DNA of 64,000 nucleotides, from NCBI RefSeq assembly GCF_002563695.1, contig NZ_PDJI01000004.1, forward strand, positions 3,038,001 to 3,102,000, in the 5' to 3' direction. The stretch comes from Georgenia soli. GTDB lineage: Bacteria > Actinomycetota > Actinomycetes > Actinomycetales > Actinomycetaceae. Shown here in pieces: positions 43,206-52,093 of the stretch. The position numbers and the translations under genes were made by a program. The notes beneath the pieces were generated by a model. It was not told the DNA's origin. It did no database searches and saw nothing but the letters and a program-made list of their open reading frames with translations. Each line of letters begins with the position of its first letter. The stretch's first letter is position 1.

Positions 43206-44975
43206 ATGACCCCCGACGACGAGCGGCCTGAGGTGCCCGGCGGCTCGTCCGCGTCCGGGGGTGCCGTTCCTTCCGAGGGGGAGGCCGTTCCTCCCGAGGG
43301 GGAGGCCGTTCCTCCCGCGGGGGAGGCGGACCGCACGCCGCCGGCGCGCGCCCGCTACGACTACGCCCCGACCCCGGCACCGCAGCCGGAGGGCTTCCAC
43401 GCGCTGGGGCGCACGTCGGGGAACCAGCCCGCAGGCGGCCATCAGCCCGCGCCGCCCGCCGGCGTCCCGTACCGCTCACGGCGGTCGTTCCGCAGCGCCC
43501 GGCGCGGCGTGGGACGCGGTGACCGCGCCGCGGCCGGGAGCAGCACACCGCCCGCCGGCACCCCGTCCGGCGGCCCCATGTCGGGCGGCACCTCGCCGTA
43601 CGCAACGTCGGCCGGCGGCACCCCTCCCGGCGGCACGCCGCCGTACTGGGCGCCCGTCCACCCCGGTGACACGACACGGCCCCTTCCCGGGCAGCACCCC
43701 GTCCCCGACGGCGGAGCGCCCGGCCCCTTCGCCGCGCCCGCCCCGGGGACGGGACCACGGACGTTCCCACCGCCGTCGGGGCCGACCGCGACGTCCGTGT
43801 CCGCCGACACCGCGCCGGCGCCGTCCGCAGGCGGGGAGCACGCCCCGACGCGGGTCGGCGAGGTCTACACCGCGGAACGCCCCGCACAGCCGCAGGCGCA
43901 ACGACGGGTGGCGCTCGGCGTCGTCGTCCTGCTCGTCGTCCTGGCGCTGCTCGCCGGCGTCATCCTCGGCGCGCTCGGCGCCCGGTCGTTCTTCACAGTC
44001 TCCCAGCCGGGGCAGACGCTGCCGACCGCCTCGGCCGGCGACCGCGCCCCCGACTCGGTCGCCGGGATCGCGGAGGCGGTGCTGCCGTCCACCGTCTACA
44101 TCCAGGCGCGCGGCAACGGGCAGGGCAGCTCGGGCACGGGCCTCGTGCTGCGCGAGGACGGCTACATCGTCACCAACAACCACGTGATCGAGAACGCGGC
44201 CGACGGCGGCCGGGTGATCGTCGGGTTCCCGGACGGCGGCGAGGAGCAGGCCGAGATCGTGGGCCGCACCGCCGACTACGACCTCGCCGTCCTGAGGGTC
44301 GACCGCGACGGGCTCGAGCCGCTCGTGCTCGCGGACTCCGACACCATCGCGGTCGGCGACCCGGTGGTGGCCGTCGGGGCCCCGCTGGGCCTCGAGGGCA
44401 CCGTGACGTCGGGCATCGTCAGCGCGCTGAACCGCCCCGTTAAGGCCGGGGCCGGTGGCACCACCACCTTCATCAACGCCATCCAGACCGACGCCGCGAT
44501 CAACCCCGGCAACTCGGGCGGGCCGCTGGTGGACTCCAGCGGTCAGGTCATCGGCATCAACACGGCGATCGCCCAGGCGTCCGGGGCGGCCTCCGCCACC
44601 GGCAGCATCGGCCTCGGGTTCGCCATCCCCGCCAACCAGGTGCGGCGCACCACCGAGCAGATCATCGCCACCGGGACCGCCACGTACCCGGTGATCGGTG
44701 TCTCCCTCGACACCCGGTACACCGGGGAGGGGGTGAAGGTGCTCGAGGACGACGTCGACGACAACCCGGCCGTGGTGCCCGGCGGCCCCGCCGACGTGGC
44801 CGGCATCCGCCCCGGCGAGGTCATCGTCAGCATCGACGGCCGACCGGTGACGGACCCGGACGAGCTCATCGTCGCCGTGCGCTCCAAGGCGCCCGGCGAC
44901 ACCGTCGTGCTCGGGGTGCGGCGCGGCGGCGGCGTCGAGGAGGTTCGCGTGGTGCTCGGGGAGAACTCGGGCTGA
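43206..44975 (+). CDS. htrA: HtrA/DegP-like membrane-anchored serine protease with PDZ domain
   Basis: 589 residues. Residues 1-230 are a Pro/Gly/Thr-rich cytoplasmic tail that includes three 21-bp in-frame repeats (43263-43325, AVPPEGE type). A membrane helix follows (about 233-258, ALGVVVLLVVLALLAGVILG). The trypsin-like domain has the triad His326 (VTNNHVIE), Asp359 (DYDLAVL) and Ser437 (GNSGGPL). A C-terminal PDZ domain (ADVAGIRPGEVIVSIDGRPV) ends the protein. It degrades or refolds envelope proteins, probably under SigE, as in mycobacteria. Confidence 0.94.
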   Translation: MTPDDERPEVPGGSSASGGAVPSEGEAVPPEGEAVPPAGEADRTPPARARYDYAPTPAPQPEGFHALGRTSGNQPAGGHQPAPPAGVPYRSRRSFRSARRGVGRGDRAAAGSSTPPAGTPSGGPMSGGTSPYATSAGGTPPGGTPPYWAPVHPGDTTRPLPGQHPVPDGGAPGPFAAPAPGTGPRTFPPPSGPTATSVSADTAPAPSAGGEHAPTRVGEVYTAERPAQPQAQRRVALGVVVLLVVLALLAGVILGALGARSFFTVSQPGQTLPTASAGDRAPDSVAGIAEAVLPSTVYIQARGNGQGSSGTGLVLREDGYIVTNNHVIENAADGGRVIVGFPDGGEEQAEIVGRTADYDLAVLRVDRDGLEPLVLADSDTIAVGDPVVAVGAPLGLEGTVTSGIVSALNRPVKAGAGGTTTFINAIQTDAAINPGNSGGPLVDSSGQVIGINTAIAQASGAASATGSIGLGFAIPANQVRRTTEQIIATGTATYPVIGVSLDTRYTGEGVKVLEDDVDDNPAVVPGGPADVAGIRPGEVIVSIDGRPVTDPDELIVAVRSKAPGDTVVLGVRRGGGVEEVRVVLGENSG

Positions 44976-45027
44976 CCGCCCCCGCGCCGGCCCGGGGACA
45001 CGGGCACGGCGCGCAGCCGTGGCGCCG

Positions 45028-45033
45028 TATCCT
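45028..45033 (+). promoter_or_regulatory. -10 box of leaderless tatB
   Basis: TATCCT with a six-base spacer (GATGCC) to the GTG at 45040. No ribosome site precedes the start. Confidence 0.5.
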
Positions 45034-45039
45034 GATGCC

Positions 45040-45696
45040 GTGTTCGGGATCAACGGGGGTGAGCTGGTCGTCCTGCTCGTGCTCGCCTTCCTCCTCATCG
45101 GGCCGGAGCGGCTGCCCGAGCTCGCCCAGCAGCTCGGCCGCCTGACCCGCGAGGTCAAGAAGATCGCGACGGGTGCCAAGGAGAAGGTCCGCGAGGAGCT
45201 CGGGCCCGAGTTCGATGATCTCGCGGCCCTCGACCCGCGCCAGTACGACCCGCGCCGGATCGTGCGCGAGGCCCTCATGGACGACGACGAGCCCGCCAGG
45301 CCCGCACGCCCCCGCGCCGCCCGTCGCCCCTCGCCGTCCACCGGCGCGAAGGCCGCGGCCGCCGGGCTCGCGGCGGCAGGAGCGGCGTCCGCCGACGGGG
45401 CGCCGTCGGCTGCGGGCGGCGCTGCGGGCGGCGCTGCGGGCGGCGCTGCGGGCGGCGCTGCGTCCGCAGGCGGCGCTGCGTCCGCCGGTGCCGGGAGCGC
45501 CACGGGTCCCGCCGGTGCCGGGAGCTCAGTGGCTGCTGTCACGCCGCCCGCCCAGGTGCTCGCGGCCGCGACCGGGACCGTGGCGGGGACCGCGCCGTCT
45601 GTGACGGCGCTGGCGGAGGACACGGCTCCTGCAGTGGGGACGGATCCTGCGGAGGAGGAGCCCTACGTCGTCCCGTTCGACGACGAGGCGACCTGA
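45040..45696 (+). CDS. tatB: Sec-independent protein translocase TatB
   Basis: 218 residues. The N-terminal membrane helix and hinge are FGINGGELVVLLVLAFLLIG and PERLPELAQQLGRL, with the TatB-type Glu/Pro pattern, followed by an amphipathic helix. From residue 95 the tail is almost only Ala, Gly, Pro and Ser, and contains four perfect 12-bp repeats (45409-45456, AAGG units). The start GTG is chosen from the family and a -10 six bases before it. Clustered with sigE-rseA-htrA as in M. tuberculosis. tatA and tatC are not in this window. Confidence 0.92.
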   Translation: MFGINGGELVVLLVLAFLLIGPERLPELAQQLGRLTREVKKIATGAKEKVREELGPEFDDLAALDPRQYDPRRIVREALMDDDEPARPARPRAARRPSPSTGAKAAAAGLAAAGAASADGAPSAAGGAAGGAAGGAAGGAASAGGAASAGAGSATGPAGAGSSVAAVTPPAQVLAAATGTVAGTAPSVTALAEDTAPAVGTDPAEEEPYVVPFDDEAT

Positions 45697-45737
45697 CCGC
45701 CCCGCACCGGGAGGCGGCCGGCTGAGGGAGTCCGGGC

Positions 45738-46709
45738 ATGACCGCAATCCTTGCGCTCGCCGGTGACACGATGCTGGGCAGGCTCGTCGCGGACCGGATC
45801 ACCGCCGATCCGCCGACGTCGCCCCTGGGGCCGCGGCTGCGTGAGCTGCTCCGCGGCACCGACGCCGTCGTGCTGAACCTCGAGTGCTGCATCTCCGCCC
45901 GGGGCCGGCGGTGGCCAGACCCGCACAAGCCCTTCTTCTTCCGGGCGCCGCCCCGCGCCGCCGAGCTCCTGGCGGGACTCGGCGTCACCGCCGTCACGCT
46001 CGCCAACAACCACGCCCTCGACTACGGCACCGAGGCGCTCACCGACACCCTCGGTCACCTCGCGGACGCCGGCGTCTCCTGGGTGGGGGCGGGGGAGGAC
46101 GTCGTGGCCGCCCGCCGCCCCGCCGTCGTCGACGTGGCGCGACAGCCGGTCACCGTCGTCGGACTCACGGACCACCCGGCGTCCTACGCCGCCGGGCCGG
46201 ACAGGCCCGGCGTCGCGTTCGCCGACCTGCGGACGGGCGTCCCGGACTGGGTGCGCAGCACGGTGCGGACGGCCGCCCGCAAGACGCCGGTGCTCGTCAC
46301 GCCGCACTGGGGCCCGAACCTGGTGACCGAGCCGGTTCCTCACGTGCGGCGGGCAGCCCGGGCGCTCCTCGCCTCGGGTGCGGCGCTCGTCGCGGGGCAC
46401 TCCGCGCACGTCCCGCACGGGGTGGAGGGCCGCGTGCTGTACGACCTCGGCGACCTCGTCGACGACTACGCGGTCCATCCGGCCCTGCGCAACGACCTGG
46501 GCGCCCTGTGGCTCCTCCACCTCGAGGGCGGGATCTTCCGGAGCGTGGACATCGTCCCGCTGCGGCTACGCGTCGCCCTCACCGAGGTGGCGGACGGCGA
46601 CGACGCCGAGTGGGTGCGCCGTCGGCTCCGGCGGGCCTGCGCGCGGCTCGGCACGGAGGCCGCCGAGACCCGCGAGGGACACCTCGCCGTCGGGCTGTCA
46701 GCCGCCTGA
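45738..46709 (+). CDS. CapA family metallophosphatase-like protein
   Basis: 323 residues with the PGA_cap motifs: AGDTMLGRLVADRI at the start, VVLNLECCISARG, VTLANNHALDYG, HWGPNLVTEP and GHSAHVPHGVE. Related proteins act in poly-gamma-glutamate synthesis or as calcineurin-like phosphatases. No signal peptide, so a cytoplasmic enzyme role is more likely than capsule export. Substrate unknown. GGGAG lies before the ATG. Confidence 0.88.
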   Translation: MTAILALAGDTMLGRLVADRITADPPTSPLGPRLRELLRGTDAVVLNLECCISARGRRWPDPHKPFFFRAPPRAAELLAGLGVTAVTLANNHALDYGTEALTDTLGHLADAGVSWVGAGEDVVAARRPAVVDVARQPVTVVGLTDHPASYAAGPDRPGVAFADLRTGVPDWVRSTVRTAARKTPVLVTPHWGPNLVTEPVPHVRRAARALLASGAALVAGHSAHVPHGVEGRVLYDLGDLVDDYAVHPALRNDLGALWLLHLEGGIFRSVDIVPLRLRVALTEVADGDDAEWVRRRLRRACARLGTEAAETREGHLAVGLSAA

Positions 46710-46765
46710 GGCAGGCGGCCGCCAGCCCGACACAGAGGAAGGCTGCTGACGGCCAGCAGAACCTG

Positions 46766-47899
46766 TCAGCGACCGACGGGGCTGATGCCCAGCGAGCGAC
46801 CCGCGAGACCCCGGGCGCGGTGGGACAGCGAGCGGGACAGCGCCAGCAGCGCCTGGGCGGCCGGGCTGCCGCTCTCGCGCAGCACCAGGGGCACGCCGGA
46901 GTCCCCGCCCTCGCGCAGCGCCAGCTCGATCGGCACCTGCGCCAGGAGCGGCACCTCGTAGCCGAGGGCGCCACCGAGCTCGGTGGCGACGCGCTCGCCG
47001 CCGCCGGAGCCGAAGAGCTCCACGCGGGTGCCGTCCGGCTGCTCGAGCCAGGACATGTTCTCCACGACGCCGACCACGTGCTGGCGGGTCTGCTCGGCGA
47101 TGATCCCGGCGCGCTGGGCCACCTCCGCCGCGGCCACCTGGGGGGTGGTGACGACGAGGATCTCCGAGTTCGGCAGCATCTGGGCCACCGAGATCGCGAT
47201 GTCACCGGTCCCGGGCGGCAGGTCGAGCAGGAGGACGTCGAGGTCGCCCCAGAAGACGTCGGAGAGGAACTGCTGCAGCGCCCGGTGGAGCATCGGCCCG
47301 CGCCAGACCACCGGCCGGCCGTTCTGCGTGAACATCCCAATCGAGATGACCTTCACGTCGTGCGCCACGGGCGGCAGGATCATGTCGTCGACCTTGGTCG
47401 GCGGGTGCTCGACGCCCAGCATGCGGGGGATGGAGAAGCCGTAGATGTCGGCGTCGACCACACCGACCTTCAGCCCGTCGGCGGCCATGGCGGCGGCCAG
47501 GTTGGCCGTCACCGAGGACTTCCCGACCCCGCCCTTGCCGGAGGTCACCGCGTAGATGCGGGTGAGCGAGCCGGGCTTGGCGAACGGGATCTCCGGCTCG
47601 GCGACGCCGCCGCGCAGCATGGTGCGCAGCTCCTTGCGCTGCTCCTCGGTCATGACGCCCATGTCGACCCGGACGCCGGAGACGCCGTCGATGGCGCCGA
47701 CGACGTTGGTCACGTCCCGGGTGATGGTGTCCTTCAGCGGGCAGCCCGCCGTCGTCAGGTCGACGCCGACCACCACGAGCCCGCCCGGTTCGACCTCGAC
47801 CGACCGGACCATGTTGAGCTCGGTGATGGGGCGGCGGATCTCCGGGTCCATGACGTTGACCAGCTCGGCCCGGACAGCCTCGACGGTGGGTGCACTCAT
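46766..47899 (-). CDS. mrp: Mrp/NBP35 family iron-sulphur carrier ATPase
   Basis: 377 residues. An N-terminal MIP18/DUF59 domain (residues 1-100, with TTAGCPLKDTITRDV) precedes the P-loop ATPase: deviant Walker A VTSGKGGVGKSSVTANLA, ADIYGFSIPRMLG, and LLLDLPPGTGD. Family members assemble or carry Fe-S clusters; the CxxC cluster motif of some relatives is absent. Start at 47899 is supported by a TACGAT seven bases upstream. Convergent with the CapA gene. Confidence 0.93.
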   Translation of the reverse strand: MSAPTVEAVRAELVNVMDPEIRRPITELNMVRSVEVEPGGLVVVGVDLTTAGCPLKDTITRDVTNVVGAIDGVSGVRVDMGVMTEEQRKELRTMLRGGVAEPEIPFAKPGSLTRIYAVTSGKGGVGKSSVTANLAAAMAADGLKVGVVDADIYGFSIPRMLGVEHPPTKVDDMILPPVAHDVKVISIGMFTQNGRPVVWRGPMLHRALQQFLSDVFWGDLDVLLLDLPPGTGDIAISVAQMLPNSEILVVTTPQVAAAEVAQRAGIIAEQTRQHVVGVVENMSWLEQPDGTRVELFGSGGGERVATELGGALGYEVPLLAQVPIELALREGGDSGVPLVLRESGSPAAQALLALSRSLSHRARGLAGRSLGISPVGR

Positions 47900-47906
47900 G
47901 CGTCCC

Positions 47907-47912
47907 ATCGTA
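47907..47912 (-). promoter_or_regulatory. -10 box of leaderless mrp
   Basis: TACGAT on the minus strand with a seven-base spacer (GGGACGC) to the ATG at 47899. Confidence 0.55.
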
Positions 47913-47957
47913 GGCGGCGTGGCAAAGTGCCCCGACCGCCCTCAGTCCCGATCGCCG

Positions 47958-48563
47958 TCAGTCCCGTGCGCCGTCGCCCGCCCGGACCGGGCCCGGGTCG
48001 TCGTCCTCGCGTCTGTCGGTGGTGTCCACCCCGGCGCGCTGGAGGTCGCGCTCCATCTGGGCGAGCTCGCCCTCGAGCTCCCGGATGCGGGCCTCGCGCT
48101 CCTCGACGATGTCCTCGAGCAGGCCGCGCAGCTCCGAGCGCACGAAGTCACGTGTGGCGACCTCGCCCATGGCCAGGCGCAGGGCCGCCATCTCGCGGGC
48201 CAGGTACTCGGTGTCGGCGAGGTTGCGCTCGGCGCGCTGACGGTCCTGCTCCGCGCTGACGCGGTCGCGGTCCGTCTGGCGGTTCTGCGCCAGCAGGATC
48301 AGCGGCGAGGAGTACGAGGCCTGCAGGGACAGCATGAGCGTCAGCGCCGTGAACCCGAGCGCGGCCGAGTCGAACTGCAGGTGCTTCGGGCCGAAGGTGT
48401 TCCACAGCAGCCACGCCGCGCAGAAGATCGTCAGGTAGAGCAGGAAGCGCGGGGTGCCCATGAAGCGGGCGATGCCCTCGGAGAAGCGTCCGAAGAACTC
48501 GGGGTCCACCTGCGGGCGCCAGCGCCGCCTCGCCTCCAGCGGGGTGTCCAGGCGCTCAGCCAT
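47958..48563 (-). CDS. DUF1003 membrane protein
   Basis: 201 residues. Two membrane helices (FLLYLTIFCAAWLLWNTFG and GFTALTLMLSLQASYSSPLI) are joined by a short loop and followed by a long charged coiled coil (about residues 95-175). The motif ASYSSPLILLAQNRQ is diagnostic for DUF1003. Function unknown. Overlaps the MgtE-N/CBS gene by eight bases and is coupled to it, suggesting a shared role. Confidence 0.9.
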   Translation of the reverse strand: MAERLDTPLEARRRWRPQVDPEFFGRFSEGIARFMGTPRFLLYLTIFCAAWLLWNTFGPKHLQFDSAALGFTALTLMLSLQASYSSPLILLAQNRQTDRDRVSAEQDRQRAERNLADTEYLAREMAALRLAMGEVATRDFVRSELRGLLEDIVEEREARIRELEGELAQMERDLQRAGVDTTDRREDDDPGPVRAGDGARD

Positions 48564-49854
48564 GGGCCGTCCTCGTCATGGCACGGTCGGTGACGTCGTC
48601 GTCCGCCTCGCGCCAGTCCGCGGGCAGCAGGTGGTCGAGCACGTCGTCGACCGAGACGGCGCCGAGCAGACGCCGGTTCTCGTCCACCACGGGCAGGGCG
48701 GTGAGGTTGTAGGTCGCGAGCAGGCGCGTGACCTTGCCGATGTCGTCGGTGGGGCCGAGGGCGTCCACGTCCTTGTCCAGGAGCGAACCGATGAGCTGGT
48801 GGGGAGGCTCGCGCAGCGCACGCTGGAGATGAACGACGCCGAGGAGGCGGCCCGTGGGCGTCTCCAGGGGCGGGCGGACCACGAAGATCATCGCGGCCAG
48901 CGCCGGGGTGACGTCCTGCCGGCGCGCATGCGCCAGCGCGGTGGCCACCGTGGCCTCGGGGGCCAGGATCAGCGGCTCGGTGGTCATCAGACCGCCCGCG
49001 GTGTGCTCCTCGTAGGCGAGGAGGCGGCGCACGTCCTCCGCCTCCTCCGGCTCCATCCGCTCGAGCAGCTGGCTGGCCCTCTCCACGGGCAGCTCGGAGA
49101 CGAGGTCGGCGGCGTCGTCGGGCTGCATCACGTCCAGGACGTCGGCGGCGCGGTCGAGGTCCAGGCCCGAGACGATCGCGACCCGGTCCTCCTCGCCGAG
49201 CTCCTCCAGCACGTCGGCGAGGCGCTCGTCGTCCAGCTCCGCCGCCACCTCGAGACGCCGGTTGTCCGGCAGGTCGTGCAGCACGTCGGCGAGGTCCGCG
49301 GGCTTGAGGTCCTCGAGGGTGGCGAGCAGCGCCGTCGCGCCCTGCTGGGCCGGCGTGCCGGCGAGCCCGGTGACGTCGTCGACGTCGACCACCAGCGCCT
49401 CGCCGCGCCGGCCCACGAGACCGCGCCCGGCGTTACGGCGCACGAACAGCTTCGTGACGTACCAGTCCCGGCTCCGGTGCTGCTCCATCGCGACGTCCTC
49501 GACCGTGCCGGTGCCGGAGCCGTCGCGGAACGTCACCTGCCGGTCGAGCAGCTCCCCGACCACGAGGGTCTCGGTGGCCCGCTGGGAGAAGCGGCGGATG
49601 TTGAGCAGCCCCGTGGTGATCACCGCCCCGGAGTCGATGCTCGTCACCCGCGTCAGCGGCACGAACACCCGGCGCTTGGAGCTCACCTCCACCACGAGCC
49701 CGACCGCGCGGGGGGCGCCCTTCAGGCGCATGACGACGACGACGTCGTGGACCCGGCCGACCTGGTCCCCCAGGGGGTCGAAGACGGCCGTGCCCTTGAG
49801 CCGTGCCACGTACACGCGGCTGCTCGTGCTGGGACGGGCGGTGGGCTGGTTCAC
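48556..49854 (-). CDS. PRC-barrel, MgtE-N and CBS domain protein without a channel domain
   Basis: 432 residues. N-terminal PRC-barrel-like segments (VYVARLKGTAVFDPLGDQVG and again near residue 90), an MgtE N-terminal superhelix (about 175-280, DLADVLHDLPDNRRLEVAAE and repeats), then two CBS motifs (TTEPLILAPEATVATALAHA; LPVVDENRRLLGAVSVDDVL). The MgtE transmembrane domain is entirely missing, so this is not a magnesium channel itself. It may sense Mg or nucleotides and act on the coupled DUF1003 membrane protein. GTG start; TAGGCT seven bases upstream. Confidence 0.88.
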   Translation of the reverse strand: MNQPTARPSTSSRVYVARLKGTAVFDPLGDQVGRVHDVVVVMRLKGAPRAVGLVVEVSSKRRVFVPLTRVTSIDSGAVITTGLLNIRRFSQRATETLVVGELLDRQVTFRDGSGTGTVEDVAMEQHRSRDWYVTKLFVRRNAGRGLVGRRGEALVVDVDDVTGLAGTPAQQGATALLATLEDLKPADLADVLHDLPDNRRLEVAAELDDERLADVLEELGEEDRVAIVSGLDLDRAADVLDVMQPDDAADLVSELPVERASQLLERMEPEEAEDVRRLLAYEEHTAGGLMTTEPLILAPEATVATALAHARRQDVTPALAAMIFVVRPPLETPTGRLLGVVHLQRALREPPHQLIGSLLDKDVDALGPTDDIGKVTRLLATYNLTALPVVDENRRLLGAVSVDDVLDHLLPADWREADDDVTDRAMTRTAHG

Positions 49855-49861
49855 GGCAGTC

Positions 49862-49867
49862 AGCCTA
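49862..49867 (-). promoter_or_regulatory. -10 box of the leaderless MgtE-N/CBS gene
   Basis: TAGGCT on the minus strand with a seven-base spacer (GACTGCC) to the GTG at 49854. Confidence 0.55.
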
Positions 49868-49933
49868 GGACAGCGGCGCCCCGCCGCACGTGAGCGCTTG
49901 GCGCCATCGGCCGCCAGAGAGGAAGATCTAGGT

Positions 49934-50830
49934 ATGTCACTGACCGGAAAGCCCCCCGGCGCGTCCGTGCCCACCATGCCGACCGGTGTGGAGGTCGCGT
50001 CGTACACGACGTACCTCGAGGCCCAGAAGGCGGTCGACCACCTCTCGGACAAGGCCTTCCCCGTCCAGCACGTCACCATCGTCGGCACCGACCTGCGCAT
50101 GGTCGAGCGCATCACGGGCCGCCTGACCTACGCCCGCGTCGCCGGCGCGGGCGCGATGAGCGGCGCCTGGTTCGGCCTGATGATCTCGCTGCTGTACTGG
50201 GTGTTCACGCCGTCGGGGGAGTTCCCGCTGCTGGCGGGTGTCCTCATCGGCGCGGCGTTCGGCATCCTGTTCGCGATCGTCTCCTACGCCTTCACCGGCG
50301 GGAAGCGCGACTTCACCTCCGCCAGCCAGGTGGTGGCCTCGCGGTACGCGGTGCTCTGCGAGCCGGAGCAGGCGGGCCAGGCCCGGCAGCTGCTCTCCGA
50401 GGGTGGGTTCGGCGGGCGCACCCCGCCGGTCCCGGGCGTGCCGACGACGCCGGCCGCACCGACCTCGCCCGGTGCGCCGACCTCGCAGGGCGGGCCGACG
50501 GGTCCGTACGGCCAGCAGGCGCCCCCGACCCAGCCGGGCGCCTACGGCCGGCCGGGCGGGACACCGCACGGCCAGCAGGGCGGGACGCCCTACGGCCAGC
50601 AGGGCGGGACGCCCTACGGCCAGCAGGCCCCGCAGGGCCGCCACGCGGGTGCGGCGCCGGTCCAGGCGCCCGCCGCTCCGCCGTCGGACGCGGGCAAGGA
50701 CGCCTCGGCTCCCACGGAGTTCGGGTCACGGCCCGACGAGCGGCCCCGTTACGGGCTGCGTCTGGAGGACCTCGAGCGTCACAGCGGCAAGGACGGGGAG
50801 ACGCCCGGGCAGGCGGGCCCGAAGGAATGA
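49934..50830 (+). CDS. GSP17M-domain membrane protein with repeat-rich tail
   Basis: 298 residues. The N-terminal half matches general stress protein 17M-like proteins (VEVASYTTYLEAQKAVDHLS) and has two membrane helices (MSGAWFGLMISLLYWVF and FPLLAGVLIGAAFGILFAIV), as in Rv1234. From residue 165 the tail is Pro/Gly/Gln-rich with two perfect 24-bp repeats (50570-50617, GQQGGTPY units). A stress role is inferred from name and neighbourhood only. The end overlaps the next gene as ATGA. Confidence 0.85.
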   Translation: MSLTGKPPGASVPTMPTGVEVASYTTYLEAQKAVDHLSDKAFPVQHVTIVGTDLRMVERITGRLTYARVAGAGAMSGAWFGLMISLLYWVFTPSGEFPLLAGVLIGAAFGILFAIVSYAFTGGKRDFTSASQVVASRYAVLCEPEQAGQARQLLSEGGFGGRTPPVPGVPTTPAAPTSPGAPTSQGGPTGPYGQQAPPTQPGAYGRPGGTPHGQQGGTPYGQQGGTPYGQQAPQGRHAGAAPVQAPAAPPSDAGKDASAPTEFGSRPDERPRYGLRLEDLERHSGKDGETPGQAGPKE

Positions 50831-51681
50831 GCCGGGACATCCCGGTGGGTCTGTCGACGTCGTCGGTGTACCCGGGCGGCGTCGCGGAGACCTTCGCCCT
50901 CGCCAGCCAGCTCGGGTACGACGGCGTGGAGGTCATGGTCCTGCGGGACCCGGACAGCCAGGACGAGCGCCGGCTGCGCGAGCTGAGCGACCAGTACGGC
51001 CTGCCCGTGCTGAGCATCCACGCCCCGACGCTCCTGCTCACGCAGGGCGTGTGGGGCAACGACCCGTGGGACAAGGTGGACCGGGCCACGGAGCTCGCGC
51101 ACAACGTCGGGGCGGACGTCGTGGTCCTGCACCCGCCGTTCCGCTGGCAGCGCGGGTACGCGGAGCACTTCGTCGGAGCCGTCGCCGAGCGCGAGCGCCT
51201 GGACGGGATGCGGCTCGCCGTCGAGAACATGTTCCCCTGGCGGGCGCGCTCGAAGAAGCGGGAGCGGGTGATGCAGGCCTACCTGCCCGGCTGGGACCCG
51301 CTCCAGCACGACTACCGCTCCGTCACCCTCGACCTCTCCCACACGGCGACGGCGGGCATGGACGCCGGTGCCGCGCTCGCGATGGCGGACGAGCTCGGCG
51401 ACCGCCTCGCACACCTGCACCTGGCCGACGGCACGGTGAGCTTCATGGACGAGCACCTCGTGCCCGGGCAGGGCGACCAGCCCTGCGCGGAGGTGCTGCA
51501 CATGCTCGGCGCGCGGGACTTCACCGGCGCCGTCGTCGTCGAGGTCAACACCCGCAAGATGTCCTCGGTCGGACGGCGCTCCGCGCTCGCGGACTCGCTG
51601 TCCTTCGCCCGGAAGTACCTCGCCGCGGGCGCGAGCGAGCGCGGCCAGGCCGTCGTGGCACCCACCCCTGAGGAGAGCTGA
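50827..51681 (+). CDS. Sugar phosphate isomerase/epimerase family TIM-barrel protein
   Basis: 284 residues of the AP endonuclease 2 / xylose isomerase-like fold: GLSTSSVYPGGVAETFALAS, LGYDGVEVMVL, LPVLSIHAPTLLL, VVVLHPPFRWQ, LAVENMFPW, VTLDLSHTATAGMD and LHLADG. The metal-binding His, Glu and Asp positions are kept. Substrate unknown; sugars or inositol derivatives are usual. Translationally coupled to the GSP17M-domain gene. Confidence 0.88.
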   Translation: MSRDIPVGLSTSSVYPGGVAETFALASQLGYDGVEVMVLRDPDSQDERRLRELSDQYGLPVLSIHAPTLLLTQGVWGNDPWDKVDRATELAHNVGADVVVLHPPFRWQRGYAEHFVGAVAERERLDGMRLAVENMFPWRARSKKRERVMQAYLPGWDPLQHDYRSVTLDLSHTATAGMDAGAALAMADELGDRLAHLHLADGTVSFMDEHLVPGQGDQPCAEVLHMLGARDFTGAVVVEVNTRKMSSVGRRSALADSLSFARKYLAAGASERGQAVVAPTPEES

Positions 51682-52093
51682 CCGCCGCCACATGGCATGT
51701 CCGAGATGTCCGTGTGGTACTTTCTTTGCCGTTCGCAGGGCAAGGGCACAAGAAGTGCCAAAGGCGCCCCGTGGTTCGTCCCGCAGAAGGGGCGGTCGGG
51801 GCGGAGCCGGACGGGCCGCGTGGTGGTCCGTTCCCCGCCGCCGGTGACACTCTCCCGGGCGGGGCTGCCCGGCCGACGCAGTCGCGCGCGAAGCGGCGTC
51901 GAGGACGGGCCGGTCTGACCCTGCGCTCGTCGTGGACATGGCCTCGCGCGGAGGTCGCTGTCGCGACCGTGGCTGCGGCGCGCCGTGCCGGCGCGCGGCG
52001 GGCTGGGTTCCCGCGCGTGCACCTGGGGTGCCGTCGCGGGCAAGGGGCGGCTCCCTCCTCCCGCCGTGACCAGAGACGGATCGAGGGAAGGAG
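51682..52093 (+). promoter_or_regulatory. 412-bp gap upstream of the sodium:solute symporter gene
   Basis: No convincing gene is seen. Near its start, GGTACTTTCTTTGCC (51716-51730) faces GGGCAAG and AGAAGTGCC (ending near 51760), forming a two-part imperfect hairpin in unusually AT-rich sequence; just before it ATGTCCG occurs twice nine bases apart. The rest is GC-rich and featureless up to the GGAAGGAG ribosome site of the symporter gene. It may be a terminator for the isomerase gene or a regulated leader. Confidence 0.4.

Noticed and set aside
51697..51918. Small frames in the gap before the symporter gene
   Set aside because: Arg/Gly/Pro-rich, no ribosome site, no plausible fold; they look like chance frames in GC-rich DNA.
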